Below are positions 42,373 to 51,055 of a stretch of 64,000 nucleotides of DNA, piece after piece; position 1 is the first letter of the stretch; each line of letters opens with the position of its first letter. The stretch is from NCBI GenBank assembly GCA_031278215.1, contig JAITKV010000060.1, positions 1-64,000 of the forward strand. Direction: 5' to 3'. Source of the stretch: Spirochaetaceae bacterium. GTDB lineage: Bacteria; Spirochaetota; Spirochaetia; Treponematales; Breznakiellaceae. A program made the translations under genes and the position numbers. The notes beneath the pieces were generated by a model that saw only the letters and a program-made list of their open reading frames with translations, was not told the DNA's origin and did no database searches.

Positions 42373-42819
42373 ATGACAGGTATAGACACGGGCATCCGGG
42401 CGCTTGACCTAGGGTACATTCCCTTTAGCGGAGGAACGGCGGAACGGAACCTTCCCCGGGAAGATTTTACCGCAGAGATGAACAGGGCCCTGGAGCGGGC
42501 AAAGGGATCCCCGGAAGCAGCGGGGCCCGGATCCGGGGGCTCCCCCTCCGGGGGCATCCGCATTGACAAGACGGACAAGCTTTATGAACAGTGCGTGGCC
42601 CTGGAAACTTTTTTGGTAAAGAATATTCTTTCGGGGATGCGGAAGAATGTGTTAAAGTCCGATCTAATCGATCCCGGCTACGCGGGAGAAGTCTACGAGG
42701 ATATGCTTTGGGATGAATATGCCAAGGAATATACCAAAAACGGCGGTTTCGGCCTGGCGGAACTGGCTTACCTGGAGCTGACCAATCAGCGGGGTAAACA
42801 AATCCTTGGTCATTTCTAA
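42373..42819 (+). CDS. flgJ: Rod-binding protein, FlgJ N-terminal domain type
   Basis: 148 residues. The conserved core is KLYEQCVALETFLVKNILSG followed by MRKNV, the rod-binding domain of FlgJ, and YAGEVYEDMLWDEYAKE. The muramidase domain of enterobacterial FlgJ is absent, as usual in spirochaetes. It helps polymerise the rod in the periplasm. The first 55 residues are Gly/Ser/Pro-rich and poorly conserved in appearance. Its stop shares bases with the ATG of the following glycosidase gene (TAATG). Confidence 0.88.
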   Translation: MTGIDTGIRALDLGYIPFSGGTAERNLPREDFTAEMNRALERAKGSPEAAGPGSGGSPSGGIRIDKTDKLYEQCVALETFLVKNILSGMRKNVLKSDLIDPGYAGEVYEDMLWDEYAKEYTKNGGFGLAELAYLELTNQRGKQILGHF

Positions 42820-44699
42820 TGCCCCCCTTTACCGAACTTTTGGAATTTATCTACGGCCCCGAAACCGCCGAAGGTCTTGCCCTCCGGATCCTGGAGCTTT
42901 GCGAAAAAAAGAAATTCCTGGGGGCGCCGGGGGATCGAAGGGCGCCTCCCTTTGACTGTACCGACGCGTTTCTTATCAGCTACGGTAACATGCTTTCGCC
43001 CCCGGACCGGTCCGGCGAAGGCGGCGCCCCGAAGGATAACACGCATCCGCCGGGGCTGGCAATTTTAAAAAACTTTCTGGAAAAGTGGAACCATGGCGCC
43101 TTTAGCTTCCTGCATATACTTCCCTTTCACCCCTATTCCTCCGACGACGGATTTTCCGTCATCGACTACCGGCAGGTGGATGCGCGCATGGGGTCCTGGG
43201 AAGACCTGGGGGCCCTAAAAAATCTGCGGATCCCGCAGGGCCGGTTAAAGCTGGCCTTTGATTTTGTGATAAACCACGGCAGCGTTCACAGCGACTGGTT
43301 TAGGTGGTTTTTGGAGGGTAAAGAAAGGTACCGGGCCTGGTATCTTAGCAGACCCAGAGATTACGACTACAGTTCCGTGGTCCGGCCCAGGACCCATCCC
43401 CTGCTGACGGCTTTTGAGCGAAAAAACCCCGGCGGAACCCCGGCCGCGGCGGAGGCCGCGGGAACTACGGGGGCCGCGGAAAAGGTGTATGTATGGACCA
43501 CCTTTAGCGCCGACCAGGGGGACTATAACTTTTCGGATCCCGAGGTGCTTTTTGAATTTATCACGATCCTTCTGGAATACGCCGAACGGGGGGCGGGGAT
43601 CATACGGCTTGACGCCATTGCCTATCTTTGGAAGGAAGACGGGGATTCCTGCCTCCACCACCCCAAGACCCATGCGGTGGTTAAACTTTTTCGGGAGATC
43701 ATCGACTATCTTAATCTGCCGCTGCTGATCCTTACGGAAACCAACGTACCCCACCGCGAGAATGTTTCGTACTTTGGGGCGGCGCTGGGAAGGCCGGCGC
43801 TTGATTCGCTGCCCGAGGCCCACATGGTATACAACTTTGCCCTTCCCCCCTTAACCCTGTACGCGGCCCTGATGGAAGACTCAAGCCCCCTTAGGGACTG
43901 GGCAAAAACCCTGCCGGGACCGGCGCCGGGGCGTTATTTTCTTAATTTTTTGGCAAGCCACGACGGGGTAGGTCTAAGCCCCGCCCGGGGCCTGATCCCG
44001 GAAGACGCCCTGGCCGCGATGATCGAAAAGGCCAAGGACCGGGGCGCCCTGGTTTCCTATAAATCCACCCCCGCCGGGGACCTTCCCTATGAACTAAACT
44101 GCTCCTACGCGTCGGTAAGCGCCCCTCCCTCCCTGGGGAAGCTGCGGGCCCGGGCCTTTCTTGCCGCCCACGGAGTGCTTTTTTCCCTGTCGGGGCTTCC
44201 CGCGGTGTATTTTCACAGTTGGATAGGTTCCGAAGCCTGGACCGCCGGACCGGCCCTGCTGGGCTATAATCGGGCCGTGAACCGGGAAAAACCTCCGGTG
44301 AACCGGGTAGAAGAGGGCCTGGAAGATCCGGCGTCCTTTCGCGGCCGGGTCTACCGGGGAATCAACAGGATGCTGGCGTTCCGGCAGGAGGAGGGGGCTT
44401 TTAACCCCGACGTACCCCAGTATGTACTGGATCCGGGAAAGGACGGGAACAGCCTCTTCGTGCTTCTTCGGGGGCCCTCAAAGGACGGACGCCGGGCCTT
44501 GTGTATAATGAACCTGGGAGGCCGGGAGGCGGTGTGGAATTTTGCAGACGGCGCCGCAGCCGCCGCAGCGGCTGTAAAGGAATGGACCCCGCCAAAGGAA
44601 TGGACCCGCCTTAGCTTGGAGCCCTGGGAAACCCTGTGGCTGACGGCGGATAAGAAGGGTCCGGTCCGCCGCCTGTCTACCGCAGAAACGCGGCCATAA
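42819..44699 (+). CDS. GH13_18 sugar phosphorylase (sucrose/glucosylglycerate phosphorylase type)
   Basis: 626 residues. Family 13 motifs are visible: LHILPFHPYSSDDGFSVIDY, the nucleophile Asp in GIIRLDAIAYLWKEDGDSC, the acid/base Glu in LILTETNVPH and the late HD in FLASHDGVGLSPARG. The spacing and the DAIAYLWK context match subfamily 18, whose members split sucrose, glucosylglycerate or related glucosides with phosphate to give glucose 1-phosphate in the cytoplasm. The exact acceptor is not settled by sequence reading. It is joined to the flagellar operon by a TAATG overlap, although no functional link is evident. The 3' end overlaps the convergent CPBP gene by 23 nt. Confidence 0.88.
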   Translation: MPPFTELLEFIYGPETAEGLALRILELCEKKKFLGAPGDRRAPPFDCTDAFLISYGNMLSPPDRSGEGGAPKDNTHPPGLAILKNFLEKWNHGAFSFLHILPFHPYSSDDGFSVIDYRQVDARMGSWEDLGALKNLRIPQGRLKLAFDFVINHGSVHSDWFRWFLEGKERYRAWYLSRPRDYDYSSVVRPRTHPLLTAFERKNPGGTPAAAEAAGTTGAAEKVYVWTTFSADQGDYNFSDPEVLFEFITILLEYAERGAGIIRLDAIAYLWKEDGDSCLHHPKTHAVVKLFREIIDYLNLPLLILTETNVPHRENVSYFGAALGRPALDSLPEAHMVYNFALPPLTLYAALMEDSSPLRDWAKTLPGPAPGRYFLNFLASHDGVGLSPARGLIPEDALAAMIEKAKDRGALVSYKSTPAGDLPYELNCSYASVSAPPSLGKLRARAFLAAHGVLFSLSGLPAVYFHSWIGSEAWTAGPALLGYNRAVNREKPPVNRVEEGLEDPASFRGRVYRGINRMLAFRQEEGAFNPDVPQYVLDPGKDGNSLFVLLRGPSKDGRRALCIMNLGGREAVWNFADGAAAAAAAVKEWTPPKEWTRLSLEPWETLWLTADKKGPVRRLSTAETRP

Positions 44700-45270
44700 G
44701 ATATACCAGGATATTGTAGATTCCGTGGGCCAGGGCGATGCCGTGGAAGCCCGGAATTTTGCGGTACCCCAGGGAAAGAATAGTCCCCGCCGCCAGGGCG
44801 TTGACGAAACCCCCGGGGCCTTCGTAGGCATGGCACAGGGCAAATATAAGTACGGGAAGGATAAAGCTTTTTAGGGGGCCCATGGCGGCGCTTCGCAGCC
44901 GTTCGGGCAGGTAGAGCCGGAAATAGCCCTCTTCCAGGTACCCCGTGGTCAGGGAACTGCAAACCACGGTAACCCAGGCAAGGGCTCCGGAAGGAAGGAT
45001 AAGTTTTGGGACGGGAAAAACATTCCACCGGGAAACCGCCAGGGCGATAAGGGATCCGCTTATGCAAAGCCCCGGCAGGCAGACGCAGAGTACGGAAAGG
45101 TCTTTTTTGCAAAGGGGAACCGGTTTTTTACGGAGCATCAGCACCAGTACCGCCGCGGGGATCCTCCAAAAAAAAGACAGGGCCAGTTCCCCGGCGAAGG
45201 AAAAGCTCCCCCCGGGGCGGGGGAAGAAAAAAACGAAAAAAAGAACCAGGGCTTCTAAAAGACCTTTAAT
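44677..45270 (-). CDS. CPBP-family intramembrane metalloprotease, probable ATT start
   Basis: About 197 residues. The CPBP (Abi) motifs are EEGYFRLYL (EExxxR), CHAYEGPGG and AHGIYNILVYL, set in several membrane helices. The frame continues upstream of the GTG at 45144 with a full hydrophobic helix (LLEALVLFFVFFF), so that start would lose the first membrane segment. No ATG, GTG or TTG lies further up before the stop, but AAGGAG is 5 nt before ATT 45270. I therefore propose ATT as start codon. CPBP proteases cut membrane proteins or prenylated peptides; the target is unknown. Confidence 0.75.
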   Translation of the reverse strand: MKGLLEALVLFFVFFFPRPGGSFSFAGELALSFFWRIPAAVLVLMLRKKPVPLCKKDLSVLCVCLPGLCISGSLIALAVSRWNVFPVPKLILPSGALAWVTVVCSSLTTGYLEEGYFRLYLPERLRSAAMGPLKSFILPVLIFALCHAYEGPGGFVNALAAGTILSLGYRKIPGFHGIALAHGIYNILVYLMAAFLR

Positions 45271-45363
45271 AGCCGCTCCTTGTAAGGCGGCCCGGGCGGG
45301 CCGCGGATACCCGGACCGCCTTAGGGGCGCGGTTGGCGGGTCCGGAAAAGATTTTTTCCGCGC

Positions 45364-45392
45364 CTGACAAACTCAGGTCGATAATTTATAGT
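45364..45392 (+). promoter_or_regulatory. Promoter of the PilZ gene
   Basis: CTGACA (45364-45369), a 17-nt spacer and TATAGT (45387-45392). The -35 box overlaps a small inverted repeat CCTGA/TCAGG. Imperfect GTATAGTA repeats follow up to 45420. Confidence 0.55.
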
Positions 45393-45442
45393 GTATAGTA
45401 GTGTATAGTCATAGTAGTATATCATAACGAAAGGATCCTGTA

Positions 45443-46525
45443 ATGATCTTTACGGTTTTAGCCATCATTATCGTAGTTTCGGCCTCTTTGATGTTTTTTC
45501 TTTCCCTGTCAAACCGGGACAAGAAAAAATCCTGGGTCCAGTTCTTTGCCAGAGGCAAGGACGCCGGATTTAGCTTTAAAGAAATAGAACTGCTTCGCCG
45601 GCTGGCGATGAAAAGCGCCCTGGAAGATCCTTCTTCCTTGTTCTGGTCCCAATCCCAGCTTGATATGTGTATCCGTAATATGGTCCGCAGCACCCGTCTG
45701 GCAGGGGGGGGAGACCGGGGGACCCAGGATTTTCTTTCCAAGCTCTACGATTACCGGAAAAAAATAGAGATGGAAAAACCCAGAATTAAAAACGGCATTG
45801 CCGGCACCCGGCAGATCGAAGAAGGCCAGCCCCTGCGGATCCTTGTTGACGGCCAGGGCGTTTTTAATTCCACGGTGGTAAAAAATATAGGCCAGTACCT
45901 TACAATTGCCCGGCCCAACAATCCTAAGCTTCCCCTTAGTTTTTCCTGGACCGGATTAAAGCTTTCGGTTTATTTTTGGCGGGAGGATGATGCAGGGTAT
46001 GTCTTTGATACTAACGTCCAGGACGAGGTTTTTTCCAAGGGGACCGCGTCGCTTAAGGTAAGCCACGGAGAATCCCTCTTTAGGACCCAGAAACGCCGGT
46101 CGGTGCGGATTAAAACCCATAAAGCGGCGTTTCTGTATATCCTGGGGGGGGGCGAGGTTTCGGACAACATAGAGACGCATCCGGGGTTAAAATGCTTTGT
46201 GGAGGATCTGTCTGATTCGGGCTGCGCGGTGCTCATCGGAGGCAGGGCCGCCGTGGGGCTTAGAATCAAGGTCCAGTTTCTCCTCAATAATGCGCCGATT
46301 TGCATCTCCGGCGCCGTCCGCTCCCTGGAGTACAACGACGCCGCGAACCGTTCCCTTATCCATATCGAAGCGGATCCCATGGCCATCGAAACCCGCAATC
46401 ATATTCTGGGGGAGGTCTTCGGCATGCTTCCGGAGGAGGACGACGAACTTCCCTTCCGAATTTTGGGCGAAGAAGCGGAAAATGCCGAAGACGATACAAG
46501 CGCCGTTTCGGACGCCGCCGTATAA
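45443..46525 (+). CDS. Membrane-anchored PilZ domain protein
   Basis: 360 residues with AAAGG before ATG 45443. One N-terminal membrane helix (about 3-23) is followed by a cytoplasmic helical region and a YcgR-N-like beta domain (about 125-215). The PilZ domain comes last: RRSVRIKTHKA, then VEDLSDSGCAVLIGG, the c-di-GMP-binding signature (RxxxR with D/NxSxxG). It probably couples c-di-GMP to motility or surface behaviour, as PilZ proteins do in other treponemes. A G9 tract (46144-46152) lies within the gene in frame. The next gene starts 17 nt downstream. Confidence 0.9.
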   Translation: MIFTVLAIIIVVSASLMFFLSLSNRDKKKSWVQFFARGKDAGFSFKEIELLRRLAMKSALEDPSSLFWSQSQLDMCIRNMVRSTRLAGGGDRGTQDFLSKLYDYRKKIEMEKPRIKNGIAGTRQIEEGQPLRILVDGQGVFNSTVVKNIGQYLTIARPNNPKLPLSFSWTGLKLSVYFWREDDAGYVFDTNVQDEVFSKGTASLKVSHGESLFRTQKRRSVRIKTHKAAFLYILGGGEVSDNIETHPGLKCFVEDLSDSGCAVLIGGRAAVGLRIKVQFLLNNAPICISGAVRSLEYNDAANRSLIHIEADPMAIETRNHILGEVFGMLPEEDDELPFRILGEEAENAEDDTSAVSDAAV

Positions 46526-46542
46526 GAAGGAAGGGGGATGCT

Positions 46543-47856
46543 ATGACTTTTTCCAAACACCTGGGCCGTTTCCTAAACCCGGTTGCTTGTGGGAACGGCT
46601 TTGGGAAAAGCGGCCAAAAGTCCGCTTTTTCCTCTAAATCTAAGGCTGCTTTCCCAAAAACTAAAGTGTTGGGAAAGCCCCGGCTTAAGCCGGGGCTTCC
46701 TATGGTCTTTGTTTTTATGACGGCCCTGTCCCTGCACGGACAGATTACGGAGCCCATATTGCAGTCCTACGAGCGGACTTTTATCCGGTCCGGCCTGGGC
46801 ACCAAGGCGAATGTGCTGCAGGACGCGGCCACCGACGATCAGGCGGCGGAATTTTACGGGCCCCTGTGCAGCCTGGCCCTGGACTTTGTGCTGGAAAACG
46901 CCGCGCTGTTCCGGGAGGATCCGGACATGATCCAGGTTGCGGTTATTGCGGTCCGGGGGCTGGGGACAAGTTTTTACAGCCCCGGGGCGGAAAAAATCTG
47001 GCAGGTTTTTTTGCAATTTCCCGACAACGTAATCCGGCTTGAGATACTGCGCATCCTGCCGGCCCTGGACGCGTCGGAGGTGCTTGAAAGCATGAACCGG
47101 TTTTTGGCGGATCAAAACGCCCTGTATGCCTCCGCGCTAAGCCCGGACCCCCAGCTGCTCAGCGCCCTCTTAAGCGCCCTGGGGGATGCGGGAGACCGCC
47201 GCTCTTATCCGGTGCTGTTTAACTCCGGGCTTCTTTATCCCGGCGCCCTGGGCGAAGAAGCGGTCCAGGCCATGTATGCGATACAGGATGATCTGTGCGC
47301 CTTTTTTGCCCAGGTTATCGTAAGAAATCCTCCCGCGGAAAAACTGGAAGCCCTTAAACTGGCCCTGGCCTGGGAAGACCTAAGCGGGGAGGAGCGGGGG
47401 GAACTCGCGGAAACGGCCCTGGAAACGGCCCTGGGCTACCAGGCCGGCGGCGGTCCGGCGGAGATAACGGAACTCCGCCGGACCGCCCTGGCCCTGATCC
47501 GGGAAACCCGGTGGGCCCGGGCCTTTCCCCAGGTCTTTACCTACTACACCCGGGCCATGGAAGATTTTAGACGGGATTCCTCCCGCAAAGAAGAGCTTCT
47601 TGACTCCATCGCCTGTCTTTCGGCCTTAGAAAGTTCAGACGCCGCCCAGGTATTAAGCCTGCAGCTGGGGCTGTACAATTCCCGGGCCCCCTCGTTAAGC
47701 CAGGATGAATATGAGCTGGTCTTTGCCCTGGTCCGGGCCCTGGGGGATCTGGGTTTTAAAGCCTCCTACGATGTCGTAAGCCGGATCTCTTCCCTTTCCT
47801 ATCCCGAGAATATTATCCAGGCGGCCCGGGAAACCCTGGACAAGCTTACATGGTAA
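46543..47856 (+). CDS. Exported HEAT-like repeat protein
   Basis: 437 residues from ATG 46543 with GGAAGGGGG upstream. The true secretion signal appears to begin only at MVFVFMTALSLHGQ (residue about 54). The preceding 50 residues are basic and low in complexity and coincide with inverted repeats in the DNA. An internal start at ATG 46702 is therefore possible. The remainder is alpha-helical with HEAT-like units (ALDFVLENAALFREDPDMIQ, VIAVRGLGTSFYSPGAEKIW). The family and function are not identified. It overlaps comEC by 7 nt. Confidence 0.75.
   Translation: MTFSKHLGRFLNPVACGNGFGKSGQKSAFSSKSKAAFPKTKVLGKPRLKPGLPMVFVFMTALSLHGQITEPILQSYERTFIRSGLGTKANVLQDAATDDQAAEFYGPLCSLALDFVLENAALFREDPDMIQVAVIAVRGLGTSFYSPGAEKIWQVFLQFPDNVIRLEILRILPALDASEVLESMNRFLADQNALYASALSPDPQLLSALLSALGDAGDRRSYPVLFNSGLLYPGALGEEAVQAMYAIQDDLCAFFAQVIVRNPPAEKLEALKLALAWEDLSGEERGELAETALETALGYQAGGGPAEITELRRTALALIRETRWARAFPQVFTYYTRAMEDFRRDSSRKEELLDSIACLSALESSDAAQVLSLQLGLYNSRAPSLSQDEYELVFALVRALGDLGFKASYDVVSRISSLSYPENIIQAARETLDKLTW
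46604..46698. repeat. Inverted repeats inside the 5' end of the HEAT-like gene
   Basis: A perfect 24-nt palindrome (46675-46698: AAGCCCCGGC, TTAA, GCCGGGGCTT) and a second hairpin, GGAAAAGCGG (46604-46613) with CCGCTTTTTCC (46622-46632), lie where the protein has an atypical N-terminal extension. Confidence 0.8.
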
Positions 47857-49472
47857 GCCCCCTCTGCGTTGCCGCCCTGGCCGCGGCGGCGGTTTTTTAT
47901 ACCCGATCTTTTTGGATAGCCGTCTTCCTCGCCGCCGCGGCCTTGGCGCTGCGCGTCGGGCTCTGCCTTGGCACGGGTTCCGGGCCGCGTTGCCGAACGC
48001 GCCGCGAAAAGGAGGGGCCCCTCCGAAAACTCCGGCTTTTCCGGGAAGACCGGGATTTTCCCTGGCTTGCCCTGCCCCTGGGTTTATGCGCCGCCTTGAT
48101 TGCCCTGTCCCGGCTGGCCTCCTTTGAACCGGGGGCGCCGGTGGAACGCATTGTTTCCCTCCGGGGAACCCTGCTGGACGATCCCCGGATCCTTTCCGAA
48201 GGATTCTCCGGTTCCCCCGGACAGGACCGGGGCATGGCCTATCTGGACCTGGAAGAAACGGGATCTGTGCTGCCCGGAACAAACGGGGCCCGCAGTTCCG
48301 CCCGGGGGAGGGCGCGGGTGTTTTTTCCTCCGGGGACCATGGACCGGGTTAAGGATTTTGGCAGGGGGGCGGAATTGTATGTGGAGGGCCGTTTTTTGCC
48401 GGATCCTTCCGGTTCTGGGGAAACTCGTTCCTTCGAAACTCGTTCCTTCGAAACTCGTTCCTTCGAAACTCGTTCCTTCGAAACTCGTTCCTTCGAAACT
48501 CGTTCCTTTGGAACTCGTTCCTTCGGAACGGCCCGCTTTACGGCCCGGGCGGTCCATCTGATAAAGGCCCCCCCGGCGCCGGAGATGCTTCGTACCGCCG
48601 TTCGGGGCGCCATGCTCCGAAGGCTGGGGGAAAAATCCTGGGGCGGCCTGGCCGCGGCTTTGCTCCTGGGAAGCCGGGAAAACCTTGAGGGGGATCTGGC
48701 CCGGGCGTACCGGGACGCGGGGCTTTCCCATATTCTTGCCCTTTCGGGGATGCATCTAAGTTTTCTTTCCGTCCTGCTGACCCTGATCCTTAAAAAACCC
48801 CTGGGAAAACAAGGGGCCCTGGCGGCGGGCTTGGGGTTTATGGTTTTGTATGTTTTACTGGTGGGGCCCCAGCCAAGCCTGGTCCGTTCGGCGATCATGT
48901 ACGCCCTGGGAAGCTGTCTGGTTTTTACCGGAACGGTCCGGCAGCCCCTGGCTCTGCTGGGCGCCGCATTTTTAATCCAGCTTCTGGCGGATCCTCCTGG
49001 GGCCCTAAGTATTTCGTTTATCCTTTCATACCTTGCCCTGGGGGGTATTTTGATCTTGGCCCCTCCCCTGGAAAGTCTTTTCCGGGGCTCCCTGCCTTCC
49101 CCCGTCTCCGGGGGCTTAGCCGTCTCCCTGGGGGCCTTTATCGCCACCGCCCCGGCGGTAACAGCCTTCTTTGGGGTCCTGCGGCCCCTGGGAATTATCG
49201 CGGGCTTTATCGCCGTGCCCCTGTCCACGGGGTTTATGGCCCTTTCAATTCCCGGGGCCCTGAACCTTCCCCTGGCGGGTTTTTTCCTGGACCGCCTCCT
49301 GGACCTGTGGTACCTGGTTTTAAAGGGGGCCATGTTTTTCTTTTCACAGCTTCCCGCTTTTAAGCCGGGGCTCCGGGGGGCGGGGTTTTTTTCCGTGATA
49401 CTTTTTACCGGTATCCTTGTCTGGGCGCGTAAAACGGTCCGGCGGAGGGCGTACCTTGCCCCCTTTGCCTAA
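47850..49472 (+). CDS. comEC: ComEC/Rec2-type DNA uptake channel
   Basis: 540 residues. The N-terminal helices and OB-like DUF4131 region (about 1-230) precede the competence domain with ILALSGMHLSFLSVLLTL, VGPQPSLVRSAIMYALG and LADPPGALSISFILSYLALG, the hallmark of ComEC. The C-terminal metallo-beta-lactamase domain of longer relatives is absent. ComEC passes single-stranded DNA across the inner membrane during transformation. A 15-bp tandem repeat encodes seven five-residue units near residue 190-225. Confidence 0.9.
   Translation: MVSPLCVAALAAAAVFYTRSFWIAVFLAAAALALRVGLCLGTGSGPRCRTRREKEGPLRKLRLFREDRDFPWLALPLGLCAALIALSRLASFEPGAPVERIVSLRGTLLDDPRILSEGFSGSPGQDRGMAYLDLEETGSVLPGTNGARSSARGRARVFFPPGTMDRVKDFGRGAELYVEGRFLPDPSGSGETRSFETRSFETRSFETRSFETRSFETRSFGTRSFGTARFTARAVHLIKAPPAPEMLRTAVRGAMLRRLGEKSWGGLAAALLLGSRENLEGDLARAYRDAGLSHILALSGMHLSFLSVLLTLILKKPLGKQGALAAGLGFMVLYVLLVGPQPSLVRSAIMYALGSCLVFTGTVRQPLALLGAAFLIQLLADPPGALSISFILSYLALGGILILAPPLESLFRGSLPSPVSGGLAVSLGAFIATAPAVTAFFGVLRPLGIIAGFIAVPLSTGFMALSIPGALNLPLAGFFLDRLLDLWYLVLKGAMFFFSQLPAFKPGLRGAGFFSVILFTGILVWARKTVRRRAYLAPFA
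48420..48524 (+). repeat. Seven tandem 15-bp units inside comEC
   Basis: Unit GAAACTCGTTCCTTC repeated seven times, the last two with single changes, encoding ETRSF (then GTRSF). Copy-number changes stay in frame. Confidence 0.95.
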
Positions 49473-49473
49473 G

Positions 49474-50358
49474 ATGCCGGACTATAATTCGACTTCCGCG
49501 ATTCGGGAATATTTGCGGGGCCGGGGTCTGGGGATCCGCAAACAGTGGGGGCAGAATTTTTTAATTAATCCTTCGGCCCGAAGGGCCCTGGCGGAAAAGT
49601 TAGGGGCCGAACCGGGCCAGGGGGTCTGGGAAATAGGAAGCGGCATGGGCGCCATGACCAGGGAACTTCTGGACCGGGGTTTACGGGTAAAGGCCTTCGA
49701 GGTGGATCCCGGCCTGTGCTCGATCCTGACCGATCTGTTTGCCCCCTCCCCCGCCTTTGTGCTGATACGGGGCAATGTCCTGGACACCTGGAAGGATCTT
49801 GAGGATCCCAGCCCCTATCTGCTGGGAAATCTGCCCTATAATATCGCCGCCCCGCTTCTGGGCCGCTTTATTGAGGGGGGCCGCTTTTTTACCCGGATGA
49901 TCGTTACGGTCCAAAAGGAAGTGGCCCTGCGCATGGCCGCGGATCCCGGATCCCCCTACTATTCGTCCATATCCGCGCTTTGCGCCTCCGCGTATACCGT
50001 AAAGATTTTTATGACCCTTCGGGGCCCTTCGTTTTTTCCCGTTCCCCGGGTGGATTCTGCCGCGGTGTGCTTTGAACTAAAGCCCCGGCCGCCCAATCCT
50101 CCGGCCCTCCTGTACCCCCTTATCCGGGGGCTTTTTGCCTTTCGCCGCAAGACCATCGCCAACAATCTGGCGCATTTTCTTGCCAATTCCGGTATACTCA
50201 AAGGGAACCGGGGCCGGGATATTTTAAAGACGGCGCTGGATCAGGGCGGCCTTGGGGGAGGGGAGCGGGCGGAACAACTGGGGCTTAAAGAATTTACCGC
50301 CCTGGCCGCGGCCCTGGAGCGGATCCTGGGGTCCCCGGATCCGGTTAATGTGGAGTAG
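49474..50358 (+). CDS. rsmA: 16S rRNA (adenine1518/1519-N6) dimethyltransferase
   Basis: 294 residues from ATG 49474, one base after the comEC stop. KQWGQNFLINPSARRAL opens the enzyme, the SAM-binding loop is WEIGSGMGAMTRELL, and the catalytic motif is LLGNLPYNIAAPLL. The C-terminal helical domain (AFRRKTIANNLAHFL) also fits. It dimethylates two adenines near the 3' end of 16S rRNA late in 30S assembly. The frame is open upstream inside comEC, but homologues begin close to the start chosen here. Confidence 0.95.
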   Translation: MPDYNSTSAIREYLRGRGLGIRKQWGQNFLINPSARRALAEKLGAEPGQGVWEIGSGMGAMTRELLDRGLRVKAFEVDPGLCSILTDLFAPSPAFVLIRGNVLDTWKDLEDPSPYLLGNLPYNIAAPLLGRFIEGGRFFTRMIVTVQKEVALRMAADPGSPYYSSISALCASAYTVKIFMTLRGPSFFPVPRVDSAAVCFELKPRPPNPPALLYPLIRGLFAFRRKTIANNLAHFLANSGILKGNRGRDILKTALDQGGLGGGERAEQLGLKEFTALAAALERILGSPDPVNVE

Positions 50359-50362
50359 ACGT

Positions 50363-51055
50363 ATGAGTATCCGTGAGCGAATAGAAGAGGTAAAGGAACG
50401 GATAGAAAAGGCCTGCCTGCGGTCGGGAAGAAAGCCCGAAGAGGTCCGGCTGATGGGGGTCTCGAAATTTCACGGGCCCGCGGCGGTGGAAGAGGCGATC
50501 CGGGGGGGCCTTAGCCTGTTCGGAGAAAACCGGGTGCAGGAGGCCCGGGAAAAATTTCCCTCCCTTAGGGCCGCGTACAAAGACCTGGAACTCCACATGA
50601 TCGGCGCCCTTCAGCGGAACAAGGCAAAGAACGCCGTGGCGGTGTTCGACGGCGTCCAGTCTTTGGACCGGGATGAGCTTATCAGCGCCCTGGGAACCCT
50701 TAGCGCCCCCAGGGAAAAGCCCCTGGGGGTTCTTCTGGAACTTCACACGGGGGAAGAATCCAAGTCCGGGTACGCCGGCCCGGATCTGCTTTTCCGGGCC
50801 GCGGAGCTTGTTCTGTCTTTTCCCGGCCTTAGGCTTTTCGGGCTTATGACCATGGCCCCGTATACCCGGGACCAGGGACCTATCCGGAGTTCCTTTAGGG
50901 CTCTGGTTAAAGCCCGGGATCTGTTACAAAACCGGTTTCCCGGTGCGGATCTGTCCTGCCTTTCCATGGGCATGTCCAATGATTTTGAGATCGCGGTGGA
51001 AGAAGGATCCACCCTGCTTAGGATAGGAACCTTGATTTTTGGAGAACGGCAATGA
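50363..51055 (+). CDS. YggS-family pyridoxal-phosphate homeostasis protein
   Basis: 230 residues from ATG 50363. RLMGVSKFHGPAAVEEAI holds the PLP-binding Lys. The core continues with LFGENRVQEAREKF and HMIGALQRNKAKNAV, and ends with LSMGMSNDFEIAVEEGSTLL and RIGTLIFGER, the standard YggS/PLPBP pattern. It is an alanine-racemase-like single-domain barrel that holds PLP and balances vitamin B6 and amino acid pools; it has no clear enzymatic activity. It is part of a tight operon from rsmA to the second pseudouridine synthase. Confidence 0.94.
   Translation: MSIRERIEEVKERIEKACLRSGRKPEEVRLMGVSKFHGPAAVEEAIRGGLSLFGENRVQEAREKFPSLRAAYKDLELHMIGALQRNKAKNAVAVFDGVQSLDRDELISALGTLSAPREKPLGVLLELHTGEESKSGYAGPDLLFRAAELVLSFPGLRLFGLMTMAPYTRDQGPIRSSFRALVKARDLLQNRFPGADLSCLSMGMSNDFEIAVEEGSTLLRIGTLIFGERQ

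Noticed and set aside
48420-48524. Tandem repeat considered as a CRISPR array
   Set aside because: Units are contiguous 15-mers without spacers and are translated in frame inside comEC.
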